DNA of 64,000 bases from Gnomoniopsis sp. IMI 355080. Its lineage: Eukaryota > Ascomycota > Sordariomycetes > Diaporthales > Gnomoniaceae. Within the stretch, counting starts at the first letter, position 1. The number at the start of each line of letters is the position of its first letter. The notes beneath the pieces are model-generated. The model did no database searches. It was given only the letters and a program-made list of their open reading frames with translations, and was not told the origin of the DNA. The position numbers and the translations under genes were made by a program. Of the stretch, positions 53,947 to 64,000 are shown piece by piece. The stretch is from the NCBI GenBank assembly GCA_027946555.1, contig JAPEVC010000176.1, positions 1 to 64,000 on the forward strand, read 5' to 3'.

Positions 53947-54180
53947 GTGAAATCGTGCGCTCTCGTAAATAAGAAACCTGGTAAGTGGTCATCTGAATTA
54001 TCTCTCTACGGAGAAGGCGCTTGGACACTAGCAGCGAAGCTCTGGGTCTTCTTTGGTTACCTTCACAGCATCCTCGAGACCATAATCTGCAGCGCAGACT
54101 TTGCTGACCCAAGACCACAGATTTCTTTCTGATCTCCAAGTCATCTTCGAATCCTTCCTGCCGACCTCCTGCTACTGCCA

Positions 54181-54195
54181 ATGCCTTCGCTGTAG
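54181..54195 (+). promoter_or_regulatory. Upstream ORF of four codons in the HMG-CoA reductase leader
   Basis: ATG CCT TCG CTG TAG ends 40 nt before the reductase ATG at 54236, in a different frame. This is the last ATG before the main start, so scanning ribosomes must pass or reinitiate after it. Confidence 0.5.
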
Positions 54196-54235
54196 GACCG
54201 CCGTCCACCCCCGAATCCGTCTCGATCCTCTCAAC

Positions 54236-57200
54236 ATGATCGCCTCTTCCCTCCTCCCGTCTCGATTCAGAGGCGAGCAGCCTGCCGCCAAGGCAGAGCC
54301 TCCGTCCTGGCTCAACACCAAGATCTCGCCTTTCCTGCAAGTCATCTCGAGGATCACCTCCTCGCACCCGATCCATACTGTTGTTGTCGTTGCTTTACTG
54401 GCCAGCTCGAGCTACCTCGGCCTGCTTGAGGAAAGCTTGTTTGATGCCACGAGAACTGTCAGAAAGGCCGATTGGTCCTCCTTGGCCGAGGGCAGTCGCA
54501 GCCTTCGCGCTGGGCCCGATTCCAGCTGGAAATGGCAGACCTGGGACTCGGACGCCCAAATCGCAAAGACCGCTGACCACTACGCCCTTCTGACCTTCGT
54601 CTTCCCCGAATCACCCGATGATGCTGTCCAGAGCACTCCTCCGTTGCAGACCATCCCGATCCCACAGAACCTGTCGATCCTGCCGCTCCCTTCCACCTCC
54701 AACTCCTTGACCGCCTACTCGCAGGAAATTTCCATGGCCCTGGCAGTACCTTACAGCCAGGCACCCGAGTTTCTAACTGTTGCGCAAGAAATTCCCAGCG
54801 ACATCCCAGCTCAGGACGCCAAAGACAACGCCGATGGCAAGGAAAACAAGATGTGGATTATGAAGGCTGCCAGGGTTAATGCAAGCAGCAGTATCGTGCG
54901 CTGGGCTCAGAACGGCTGGATTGACTTCATTGACCTGCTCAAGAACGCCGAGACGCTCGATATCATCATCATGGTTCTGGGCTACATCTCGATGCACTTG
55001 ACTTTTGTGTCTTTGTTCCTATCTATGCGTCGACTTGGATCCAACTTCTGGCTGGCGGCGACGACCCTCTTCTCCTCGGCTTTTGCCTTCATGTTTGGCC
55101 TGATCGTCACCACCAAGCTGGGTGTCCCAATCTCAATGGTCCTGCTCTCTGAGGGCCTTCCATTCCTGGTCATCATCATCGGTTTCGAGAAAAACATTAC
55201 TCTTACCCGGGCTGTTCTGACTCACTCCATTGAGCACAAGGCGACCCAGAAGAGCAAGGGTAAAAATATCGGGGATTCCAACTTCATTCAAAACGCTATG
55301 CAGGTCGCAATCAGGGAGAAGGGCTATGAGATTGTCAAGGACTATATGATAGAGATTGTGGTCCTGGTCCTGGGAGCTGCCTCAGGTGTTCAGGGAGGAC
55401 TGCAGCAGTTTTGCTTCCTCGCCGCCTGGATACTCTTCTTTGACTGCATCCTCTTATTCACCTTCTACACCGCGATTCTCTGCATCAAGCTCGAGATCAA
55501 CCGCATCAAGCGCCATGTGGAGATGCGACGCGCTTTGGAGGACGATGGCGTTAGCCACCGCGTTGCCGAGAATGTCGCGCAGAACAACGATGGCAAGAGT
55601 GCTCCTGGAACCTCGCTCTTTGGCAAGAAAATCAAGAGCACCAGCGTCCCCAAATTCAAGGTCCTCATGGTCACTGGATTCATTCTAATCAACGCAATCA
55701 ATTTGTGCACTATTCCCTTCCGGAGCACTGACTCGCTATCAACCGTCTCTTCCTGGGCTGGTGGTCTTGGCGGCCTGGTTGCAAATCCACCTGTGGACCC
55801 CTTCAAGGTTGCCTCCAATGGACTGGACAGCATTCTGGCCCAGGCCGCCTCCAATGACAAGGAAGTTGTGGTCACCATCTTGACCCCCATCAAGTACGAG
55901 CTGGAGTTCCCGTCTGTACACTACGGAAAGACCCCGATCAAGACACCCGGAGATGATGATGATATGGGCTACGGGATGGGCGGCCGAATGGTCGGAGGCG
56001 TGCTCAAGAGTCTGGAGGATCCGGTACTTTCCAAATGGATTGTCATTGCTCTGGCCTTGAGCGTCGCCTTCAATGGCTATCTATTCAATGCTGCCAGATG
56101 GAGCGTCAAGGACCCCAACGTCCCAGACCGCCCTATCAATGTCAGAGAGCTTGCACGCGCCCAGAAGTTCAACGACGCCGATGCTACTGCCGTTCCCAGT
56201 TTGGTGGAGAAGCCCGCACGCAGATCGACGGCCGAGCTGATGCCACCTACCCCCGGTCCGACTGATGATGAGTCTGATGCCACGGCCTTACAGCGCAATG
56301 CTTCGTCTCTTTCCATGGCTTCCGATACTCCCCGACGGCCCTACGCAGAGCTTGAAAAGATGCTTGTGGAGAAGCGGATCGCTGAGTTGACTGATGAAGA
56401 GATCATCGGGCTTGCTCTCAAGGGTAAGGTGCCTGGACACAGCCTGGAAAGGACTCTCAAAGATACGACTCGTGCCGTCAAAGTTCGCCGAGCCATCATT
56501 GCCCGGACCAGGGCCACCTCGGATATCACTGGTTCGCTTGAAGGCTCTAAGCTGCCATATCAACACTACAACTGGGATCTTGTTCTCGGCGCTTGCTGTG
56601 AAAATGTGATTGGATACATGCCTGTACCGGTTGGTGTTGCGGGACCTCTGGTCATTGATGGACAGAGTTTCTTCGTCCCCATGGCTACGACTGAAGGTGT
56701 CCTGGTAGCCAGCTGCAGCCGTGGTTGCAAGGCTATCAACGCTGGTGGCGGTGCTGTCACCGTCTTGACCGGTGATGGAATGACCCGTGGACCTTGTGTG
56801 ACTTTCGAAACTCTGGAACGCACCGGTGCTTGCAAGCTGTGGCTCGACTCCGAGGCCGGTCAAACTGCCATGAAGGATGCTTTCAACTCCACCAGCCGAT
56901 TTGCCCGCCTCGAACAAATGACTTCAACTATCGCGGGCACCAACCTTTATATCCGCTTCAAGAGCCGAACTGGCGACGCCATGGGTATGAACATGATTTC
57001 CAAGGGTGTCGAGCATGCGCTTCATGTCATGTCCACCGAACATGGCTTTGAAGACATGCAGATCATCTCGCTATCTGGAAACTACTGTATCGACAAGAAA
57101 GCGTCTGCTATCAACTGGATCGAGGGACGAGGCAAGAGCGTTGTGGCCGAGGCTATCATTCCCGCCGATGTCGTCAAGTCTGTGCTAAAAACGGATGTGG

Positions 57201-57790
57201 AATCACTGGTCGAGCTCAACATCAACAAGAATTTGATCGGATCCGCCATGGCGGGCGCTGTGGGAGGATTTAACGCCCATGCTGCAAACATGGTGGCGGC
57301 TGTTTTCATCGCTACAGGTCAGGATCCGGCGCAGGTTGTGGAGAGCTCCAACTGCATCACCATCATGAAGAAGTGAGTAACGCCATCAAATTGTCTGCTC
57401 AACAGTTCAGCCATATTAACATTGTACAGTCTCCGCGGCTCTCTTCAAATCTCCGTCTCCATGCCTTCTATCGAAGTCGGTACCCTCGGTGGCGGCACCA
57501 TCCTCGAGCCCCAATCCGCCATGCTCGACATCCTAGGTGTGCGTGGCGCCCACCCCGTTACGCCTGGCGAGAACGCCCGCCTCCTCGCCCGCGTCATCGC
57601 CGCCACTGTGCTGGCCGGCGAGCTGTCGCTGTGCTCTGCACTGGCAGCCGGCCACTTGGTCAAGGCGCACATGGCGCACAATCGCTCCGCGCCACCCACG
57701 CGGTCAAGCACGCCAGCTCCGTCGCCAGCGCCCCCAGGATTGCAGATGACAGGCCTCAGTCAAGCTGCCGTCGACAGGGCTAGGAGGTAG
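54236..57790 (+). CDS. HMG1: 3-hydroxy-3-methylglutaryl-CoA reductase, two exons
   Basis: Exons 54236-57372 and 57430-57790 join through a 57-nt phase-2 intron and give 1,165 residues. I chose ATG 54236; no in-frame ATG precedes it. An N-terminal helix (about 42-62) is followed by a lumenal segment and the sterol-sensing-domain helices at about 238-330 (for example TLDIIIMVLGYISMHLTFVS and LPFLVIIIGFEKNI). A linker leads to the catalytic domain from about 715. Catalytic residues are E820 (ATTEGVL), D914 (GDAMGMNM), K954 (DKKASAIN) and H1126 (KAHMAHNRS). It reduces HMG-CoA to mevalonate with NADPH in the endoplasmic reticulum membrane, the rate-limiting step for ergosterol and isoprenoids. The Ser after HNR matches the AMPK-type regulatory serine of animal reductase. 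Confidence 0.96.
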
Positions 57791-58112
57791 TCGTCCGAGT
57801 CTGTTGTGAGCAGCTGAGCTTGAACTTTGGCGTTTTGAAAGTACATTGGGAAAGCATATAGCATGGCAAGCATTTCATTTTTGTTGTTTGAGAATGGCGC
57901 GCGAGCGTCACTTTCTTTGGCTGGTAAAGGGAAAATACAAAGCAGCAAAGACAGAAATGAACAACGGCTACCAGTGGCCTCCTCATAGCGCAAGCTCTTA
58001 TTTATAGAAATGCACACATAATTGCGCGCTGTCTTTTGTGTTTCTTTGACGGGACTCTGCTGTATCGAGTGTGGAGTTGGCGAAAGCGTGGGTGTCATGG
58101 ATCCACTGCTGG

Positions 58113-58130
58113 TACCTACCTAGGTAGGTA
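58113..58130. repeat. Perfect 18-bp palindrome TACCTACCTAGGTAGGTA
   Basis: The run reads the same on both strands over all 18 bases. It lies 323 nt past the HMG-CoA reductase stop codon. Confidence 0.75.
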
Positions 58131-59830
58131 TACATGGGCCTAGACTATAAGGGGATTTGTATCTTGCTGCCAACCTGCATATCGCTGATACTTGTATTGG
58201 GCAAGTGAAATGTTCGCCGCTTTATTTGCTCCAAAGGCTGAATTAATGTGAGAGCCTTGTAATGGAAACGGTCACAGTGTTCGATGCTTGGGTATTGTTA
58301 CACAGGATGCTAATTACCTAAATAACGGCGCAAGGTTTACTCCTGACATGAAAGCTCAGGGTCTTCAGCCTAGTCATCTTGCTTGGCCTTAAGATAGGTA
58401 AGTGTTTGCTCAAGAAGGAAGAGAGTTCTGATAAAGTCAGTATCACAAACCCATTCTTGAAGGTATGTGGGGTGGCTGATGAGCTAAGCTGCACTAGAGT
58501 CACCAGGCAAGCCTTAAGCATCTGAAGTGGACTCGCACCAGGTATGATAGGTAGAAGAATGTGGGAGCAACTGCCTCAGCTTGAGGCTCTTCAGGCAGGT
58601 GTAAGCCCGTCCATCGAGACTAAATTTGCAGTGAAATACTTAAATTTGGGGGCCTACAACCGTCATAGGATAAATTTTTGAATATGTACAATTGTGCACC
58701 TGTATAAGCGATTGGCCGAGGTTTTCTAGCCCCCAGCAGCCCAACAGCAACTGTCCAATATTATGGAAGCGGCTCCATAATACTTGTCGATATACATTAT
58801 AAATTTAGTCTCGATAAGGGAATAGCGATGCCTGCCCACAGGAAGCTCTTTTCACCAGAAATCAACTCTCAGTAGTCAGCACAGGCTTACCATGTACACT
58901 AAGCACTAATGCCGCTTTTCTCTGCCAGTCCCGGATATACCCTCAACAACATACTTACTATGTTAATGATCTGAAATCCCGGGCAGAGACTGGGAGATAT
59001 ATACATTGCTATTATATTGAGAGCTGAATCTTGTTATGAGGTGGAAACTTCGTTTCTCAGCTTGTAAATACACTGTCATCCGCAGCTGCTCAGCTGAACT
59101 GGGAGCGCATTAAGAGTGAGCTCTATTGAATATACCCATCTTGCCCCTTATTGGAGCATATCCGCGTATGTGAGAAGGCTTTCTCAACCCTGGGCAGAAC
59201 TAGCCCACAAACCTACCTAGCACAGGCAAAGATACCTCGAATCTCAAAAGGTCCAAACAAATCTCACTTCTCTCGCTTGCCATTTTAGGTATACAGTCTC
59301 AAGCTCACCTTAGCCTAGATTGTACAACAGACAAGCAGCCCACACACCTGCACCCGCATTCCCATCGACAGACTTGAACTATTACTTCGGAATGGCATAA
59401 GATGTCGGTGCCTTTATTATGGCTATCTTTATAGTCAAACCCCTCTTCTCTTTGGGGAGGGGAAGAACGGCAGGTGGGGGGAGAAGAAGAAGCCGATGAG
59501 TCTGTCAGGATAGTGCACTGTGGAAGTTATAGGCCCGGGGTTTCCAGCATATGCAATCAGCATACTCTAAGGCTGGGCTATGCAACATGCTTCATGCCTT
59601 CCATATTGATTGCCCACCTGCAAGTGAATTTTCTGCACCCACAGCTGGTGAGTTGCAGCCCGATTTCATCACTTCATTGGCCGGCATGAAGCCTCGCGTG
59701 AACACGGCATTGATATCAACGCCCTCGTTCAGACTAAAATTGCAGTGAAAGTCCCAAACTGTCCCGAGCAGCGATCAAGATTGCAGCGGCACTAGCACCT
59801 GCTTACTAAAATTCCCTACCAATCTGTAGC

Positions 59831-59840
59831 TACCTAGGTA
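59831..59840. repeat. TACCTAGGTA palindrome
   Basis: Perfect 10-bp palindrome in the AT-rich convergent spacer, same family as the 18-bp element at 58113. Confidence 0.6.
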
Positions 59841-60196
59841 TGTACATACTTCTTACTAAGCTGTAAGCGCACCAAAGCTACTTAGATCCAGTGCAGTGCT
59901 TTGACTCATACTAATTCGAGATTATAAAAGCCCAAGACCCATTAGATATAGCATAGAAAGACTTCTATAATTGACTAAGCAAGATATATTTCCAAATTAC
60001 TTTTATATATGATAGGCTTTGCTATATCTGATCAAGGGATCACGCATATCACTAATAATTAATAAAATTCAGCTGAATATATAGCCCCACGTTAGTAATA
60101 TCATAGTACCTAGTCTTTTGGGATGCAATATGTACAGTCATACACTTCAAGTATGGTAAAAGGGTAAAGGGATGAGATCAAAAGTCTTCTCGAAAC

Positions 60197-63100
60197 TCAT
60201 GGTCTTGAAAGTCCAATGGAAGCGATCTGAATCTTCCTCTTTTGCTGTACTGATATATCCTGCCGAAAGATGCAGCGTTAGCCACAGATCACACGGGTGT
60301 ACATGCGTTACAATGTGGAAGCCTGCGTATAGGAAACCGCCTGTGATAGCTTGAATACCTATCTAGATAGGTAGGAAAGTACTTACATTCTCAGCGGACT
60401 CTCGCACAACGTATCTTGTTACGAGGACCCGGTCCATCTGACCCAACCGCATGATACGTGCAATGGCTTGATTTTCAACACTTGGGTTCCATTCTATATT
60501 AAATCACCAATCAGCTTATATTAGCGACTGGAACAAGGTTTGACGCATCAAGAATGTCGATGGCGGTAATCAGCTGAGGGTTACTCACGTGGTTCCACAA
60601 GGAAGACACGATTAGCTGCTGTGATATTCAACCTGACAATTATTAGCATATAGAAACTCCAAAGAATGTAGAAGTAATATAAAATAACAGATGCACCGAA
60701 TTTCAACGAAAATGGCTATTCGAAACCTTTCTGCTGAAACAATGATGATGCCGCAAAGAGATTCTGATGAGGTATGGCGAACATGAAATTTCCGGGATGG
60801 AATGGACTACCTAGGTAAGGAAATTTATGATTTAAAGGCTTACCCAAGTGCCCCAGTCCCGGTAGTCATCAGTAGAACTGGTTTATGCCTATCCGTGGCA
60901 AATGCATCGAGAATCGTTTGACGCTTTCGCAAAGGAACCCCTCCGTCGATTCTTTCGAAAGGAATACCATCTCTGTGGAAATGGTGGTCAATGAGATTTA
61001 AGGTTCTTGTCCAGCATGAGAAAACGATGCTAAGAAATAAAATTAGCGGATCGTTCCTTGATAAGGTTTGGTTTTCAGTTATGACATGGCCATACCTCTT
61101 CGCGGTGTCCAGGTCATGACGAATGTCCCTCACCAATGCCTCCATCTTGGATGAATAGCCATTCGATCGGAAGTACCTGTCGTCATTTTCCTCGCCTGAG
61201 TAGCTCAATTTCTCCAAATGCTGGCGGAAGTCTCGAGGTAGGGAGTCATTCATACGCTTGGGCAATTTCGCCTTTCTAGGACTTACCCCTATACGCTCGC
61301 ACAGAGGGCAATGCTTGGTGTTTCCAGTTGTATCATTGTTGCCGGAACTATCTTCCAAGCATTCAGAGCACAGGACGTGAGAACACTGCTCCGAGAAACC
61401 GTTATGGATTCTGTTCGATCCAAGGACAGGCATGGGCAGCTTGCAGGCTGAGCAAGATGTCTCGCTGTTAGGTCCAAGGGCAGACACAGCAGCCTCTCTC
61501 ATGTCTCTCTGGCTTATTCTGTTCCAGGCAAAATAGTGTTGGAAAGTTCCATGGTTGCATAGGATTCGCAACTGAAGCATTGCTTGAAAAACGCTGAATG
61601 TGTTGTGTCGCTCGTATTCTCCAGCTCTCTGTCGAATGATGCGGTCCATAGTCCTCCTGGTATCATCATACTGCTTCCTCTCTGCCTCTGTCAGAGTGAT
61701 TTCAACAACTTTGTCCTGACGACCTGGTAGATGAAGACGCTCCTTCGTGCGTCGCAGGCAAAGAGAATCAAGCAGTGATACAAGGCGGGCACAAGCAACC
61801 CGGCGTCTCTCACCTCCTTCATCATAAGGTGTGACTATGTATTGGCGAAAAGTCGCGATTGTATGGAATGGCCGAGCGCGGATGAAGGCGAAAAGGGTCC
61901 CTATGTCCTCGAGCTTGTTTTGTATTGGTGTACCAGTCAGACACCACCTGGTAACTGCGGAGAGATCGTAGCAAGCTTTGAAGAAGCTAGTAGCTTGTCG
62001 TCGAATCGTATGAGCTTCAAGAAAATTGTCAGTATCTGGTAGATTTGGCTAATTTATTCGTGGAATTACCTTCATCTAGCACAACCCTATACCACTCTAT
62101 TTCGTGTAGTGTGCTCGGCTTTTTACTGTACTCCCTCGCCAAGGTATCTAGTAATAGACCCCTGTCAGCGTACGTGGCAGAATAAATGTCTTCTGGGCGT
62201 CCACGTCTTTGCCTAGCTGCTTGCTTTCCTGGCTTCTTGCTTGTGAAGATCGTCGATATATAGGGATTTTGCATACTATATGTAGTAATCACAATGTCAG
62301 AATCAGTCAGATCACTTTGGAGTGCTTGACGATCTGGTCCATGCCATCGCAAAATTGTCAACGTTGTATGCGTCTGCTCGTCCAGATGCCTGTTCACTAT
62401 GTGAGCTTGCGTTTACTCTTTGCTCTCCTTGAACAGTCCTTTGCTTACTGCTTGACTTCTCCGTACCATCCGTTTATCAAGACTGAGTGTGGGTGTCAAC
62501 ACGCGTTTGTTTTGTTGGATATGGAACACTCACGGGCCGAAGACACTACGATGAGGGTGGCTCGCGAGCTTTTTCTTAGACTCCCGACGGATATATCTTG
62601 CTGCTCCTGAGAGGTGGCCCATTCTTGAGCCTGATCAAGAGTCTGCAGCACCAGAGATAGAATGGACAAGGACTTTCCCATTCCCATCTCGTCAGCCAGA
62701 ATTCCGCCTCCCTTTTCCTCGGGAAGGCATGGGGAAGCATGATTTGTTATGACATGGACATATCTATACCATATTAATCATCAACCCGGGTAAACCTGTG
62801 CTGTTGCAGTCGTAGAAACTCACCGTTTCTCTCCGTTCCTCATTTCAGGCCTCCATAGTCTGTAATCATCGGAAATGTTTCCTGTCTCTCTCTGGGACAT
62901 GAAATCGAGCGCTTCTTCTTGGTGCCTTGAGATGCTCAGTACAACATACAGACTTTATGTTTAAAAATAACTTACTCCATTAGACGTGTTTTGATTAATG
63001 TGTTCCCTTCGACTTTGTTCAGATTCTTGTCCCTTTTCAATGCGTCGTAGACATCAGCGATCATGATCTGAAATTCCTCAGCAGACTGCTTCTTCTGTCT

Positions 63101-64000
63101 CTCGTTCGTCTCGGATCCGCCGACGGGAACTTGTCGCTGTTCACAATCTAAATAAGGAAAAACGATTTTCTGCGGATTGTGGTAAGGAAACTTCGGCGCG
63201 GTTGGACGCTGCAACCAAATTTTGTGGTCTGTAAGGTGACTACGGACGTCCTCGGATCGGCTCAAAGGTCCACAAATATGAATGTCGACTCGGATCACTG
63301 CATCCATAGCCTTTTGAGCTCTGCCAATCACAGCACTGACTGCATGTTTTTCTGCCTGTCCTTCGAAATGGAGCTCCGAATCATCGATTATTGCACTAAG
63401 CGCTTCAGAGTTACGATTGTCGAGCATTCCGAAAGTCGCACCGTCAGGAAACACAATCTGCAATGAGGACGAGGATGTGACGACTCTGAAAAGTTGAGTG
63501 TTTGACGATGTGGTATTCAGTCTTTTTCCGACCTCCATCATGTCGCCAAATACTTTGACAGGCACTCGATAGATCTACGTCCAAAGTTAGACAAGATGTC
63601 ATTCGCATTGACCACCATCATTGCCAAACCGTGGAATTGAAGATTTCGCGGGGCGAGCACTAACCATGCCGTAGCAGACTATATCAATATCAGTGTTGCT
63701 GAACGAAGCACTAAGAAATACCTGGGGACTGGCATGAGGACCCTGCGTATGACTTGGACTTGAAGAACTTCCTAAGGGTTCCGGGGTCGGCAGGTAGCAG
63801 TTGGGTGTGAGTTGAGTCGTTCTTTCCAGCTGCAAGAATGCTTCGATCTCTTCGTCGAATTCATATTCGTTGTTACTCAAACTTCCTGCGTGACCGGACA
63901 CGCTACTAAGATCGATACAACTGGGCTCGCCATTCAGCAAGCTCTGGAACCCGCCCACCACGGAATCCCAGCTCTCAACATGAACGGGACTGCTGCGGTC
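60197..64000 (-). CDS. SNF2/RAD5-like helicase with RING finger, 5' end outside the window
   Basis: Eleven exons read in one consistent frame: 64000-63665, 63574-62976, 62925-62824, 62763-62534, 62482-62449, 62389-62070, 62014-61096, 61029-60844, 60634-60591, 60493-60387 and 60259-60197, about 979 residues with the start missing. Helicase motifs appear in order: GGGILADEMGMGKS (Walker A), LLINGWYGEVKQ, SDIVITTYS, LDEAH formed across a splice, LTGTPIQN, then the C-terminal lobe with IVFSCWTRTLNLI, DGGVPLRKRQ, LNITAANRVFLVEPQWNPSVENQAIAR split over short exons. A RING finger (CSAC...CSHVLCSECL...CPLC) is inserted between the lobes as in RAD5/RAD16. This class remodels chromatin or aids damage tolerance by ubiquitin ligation. 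Confidence 0.88.
60356..60373. repeat. Perfect 18-bp palindrome TACCTATCTAGATAGGTA
   Basis: Self-complementary over all 18 bases. It lies in the last intron of the helicase gene, 13 nt past its donor. Confidence 0.75.
60808..60817. repeat. TACCTAGGTA palindrome in a helicase intron
   Basis: Identical to the 10-bp palindrome at 59831. It lies within the intron between 60843 and 60635 of the helicase gene. Confidence 0.6.

Larger units (their letters stand above)
51724..54235. other. 2.5-kb intergenic region with a tandem repeat and the HMG-CoA reductase leader
   Basis: Left part holds the 3' end of the wall-protein gene and a 121-bp tandem duplication. Right part holds the promoter and long leader of HMG-CoA reductase, including a pyrimidine-rich tract near 53606-53650 and two tiny upstream ORFs. 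No gene recognised between. Confidence 0.5.
57791..60196. other. 2.4-kb AT-rich convergent region
   Basis: Lies between the stops of HMG-CoA reductase and the helicase. Base composition becomes visibly AT-rich from about 58.2 kb, most strongly at 59.9-60.2 kb. No intact gene is visible; frames are short and full of stops. Two TACC/TAGG palindromes lie inside. Confidence 0.5.

Noticed and set aside
41949..57790. Secondary-metabolite or isoprenoid gene cluster around HMG-CoA reductase and the MFS transporter
   Set aside because: No synthase, cyclase, P450 or methyltransferase is present, and the genes are separated by unrelated secreted-protein genes.
59160..59215. CEKAFSTLGRT in one frame, reminiscent of the hAT transposase dimerisation motif
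   Set aside because: The match is short, the frame has a stop about 45 nt upstream, and no other hAT motif or terminal repeat is visible nearby.

Overview
The window is nuclear DNA of a filamentous ascomycete (Pezizomycotina). I would guess Sordariomycetes, but the sequence alone does not settle class or genus. The evidence is short introns of about 45-225 nt with GTAAGT-type donors and CTAAC-like branch sites, a HET-domain protein, a spherulin-4-like secreted protein, a fungal HHE hemerythrin-like protein, and a cyclophilin gene built like the dual-targeted Neurospora type. I found no bacterial operons, rRNA, convincing tRNA, CRISPR or intact transposon. Window base 1 falls in a run of 11 C.

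Layout. 0.4-2.2 kb: a three-exon gene of a widespread but uncharacterised ascomycete family. 2.6-3.7 kb (minus): a spherulin-4-like secreted protein. 3.7-7.0 kb: gene-poor. 7.0-9.0 kb: a prolyl-4-hydroxylase-type dioxygenase and an aspartate/glutamate racemase-like enzyme. 10.4-14.2 kb: a HET-domain protein (minus) diverging from a hemerythrin-like protein (plus). 15.5-26.3 kb (minus): one uninterrupted reading frame for a giant, almost wholly low-complexity protein of about 3,619 residues. 27.2-31.2 kb (minus): a four-helix membrane protein and an Ent3/epsinR-type ENTH protein. 33.3-34.5 kb: a cyclophilin with two possible starts. 35.4-36.6 kb (minus): RNA polymerase III subunit RPC6/Rpc34. 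38.3-41.0 kb: a large charged orphan protein. 41.9-42.6 kb: nicotinamidase. 45.0-47.0 kb: a DHA2-type MFS transporter. 48.1-49.1 kb: a secreted CE1 esterase. 50.9-51.7 kb: a GPI-anchored Ser/Thr-rich wall protein. 54.2-57.8 kb: HMG-CoA reductase. 60.2-64.0 kb (minus): a SNF2/RAD5-like helicase with an inserted RING finger, cut by the window edge.

The genes do not form an obvious pathway cluster. They mix housekeeping functions (Pol III, vesicle traffic, sterol synthesis, NAD salvage, protein folding) with surface or secreted proteins and one non-self-recognition type gene. Intergenic distances of 0.5-3 kb are generous. The most unusual items are the giant repeat-bearing disordered protein and its internal repeats, a family of TACC/TAGG palindromes scattered through intergenic DNA and introns, a perfect-length 121-bp tandem duplication near 52 kb, and two minimal upstream ORFs ahead of the HMG-CoA reductase start. 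Spliced models were assembled by eye from reading-frame continuity and GT/AG sites, so small exon-boundary errors are possible.
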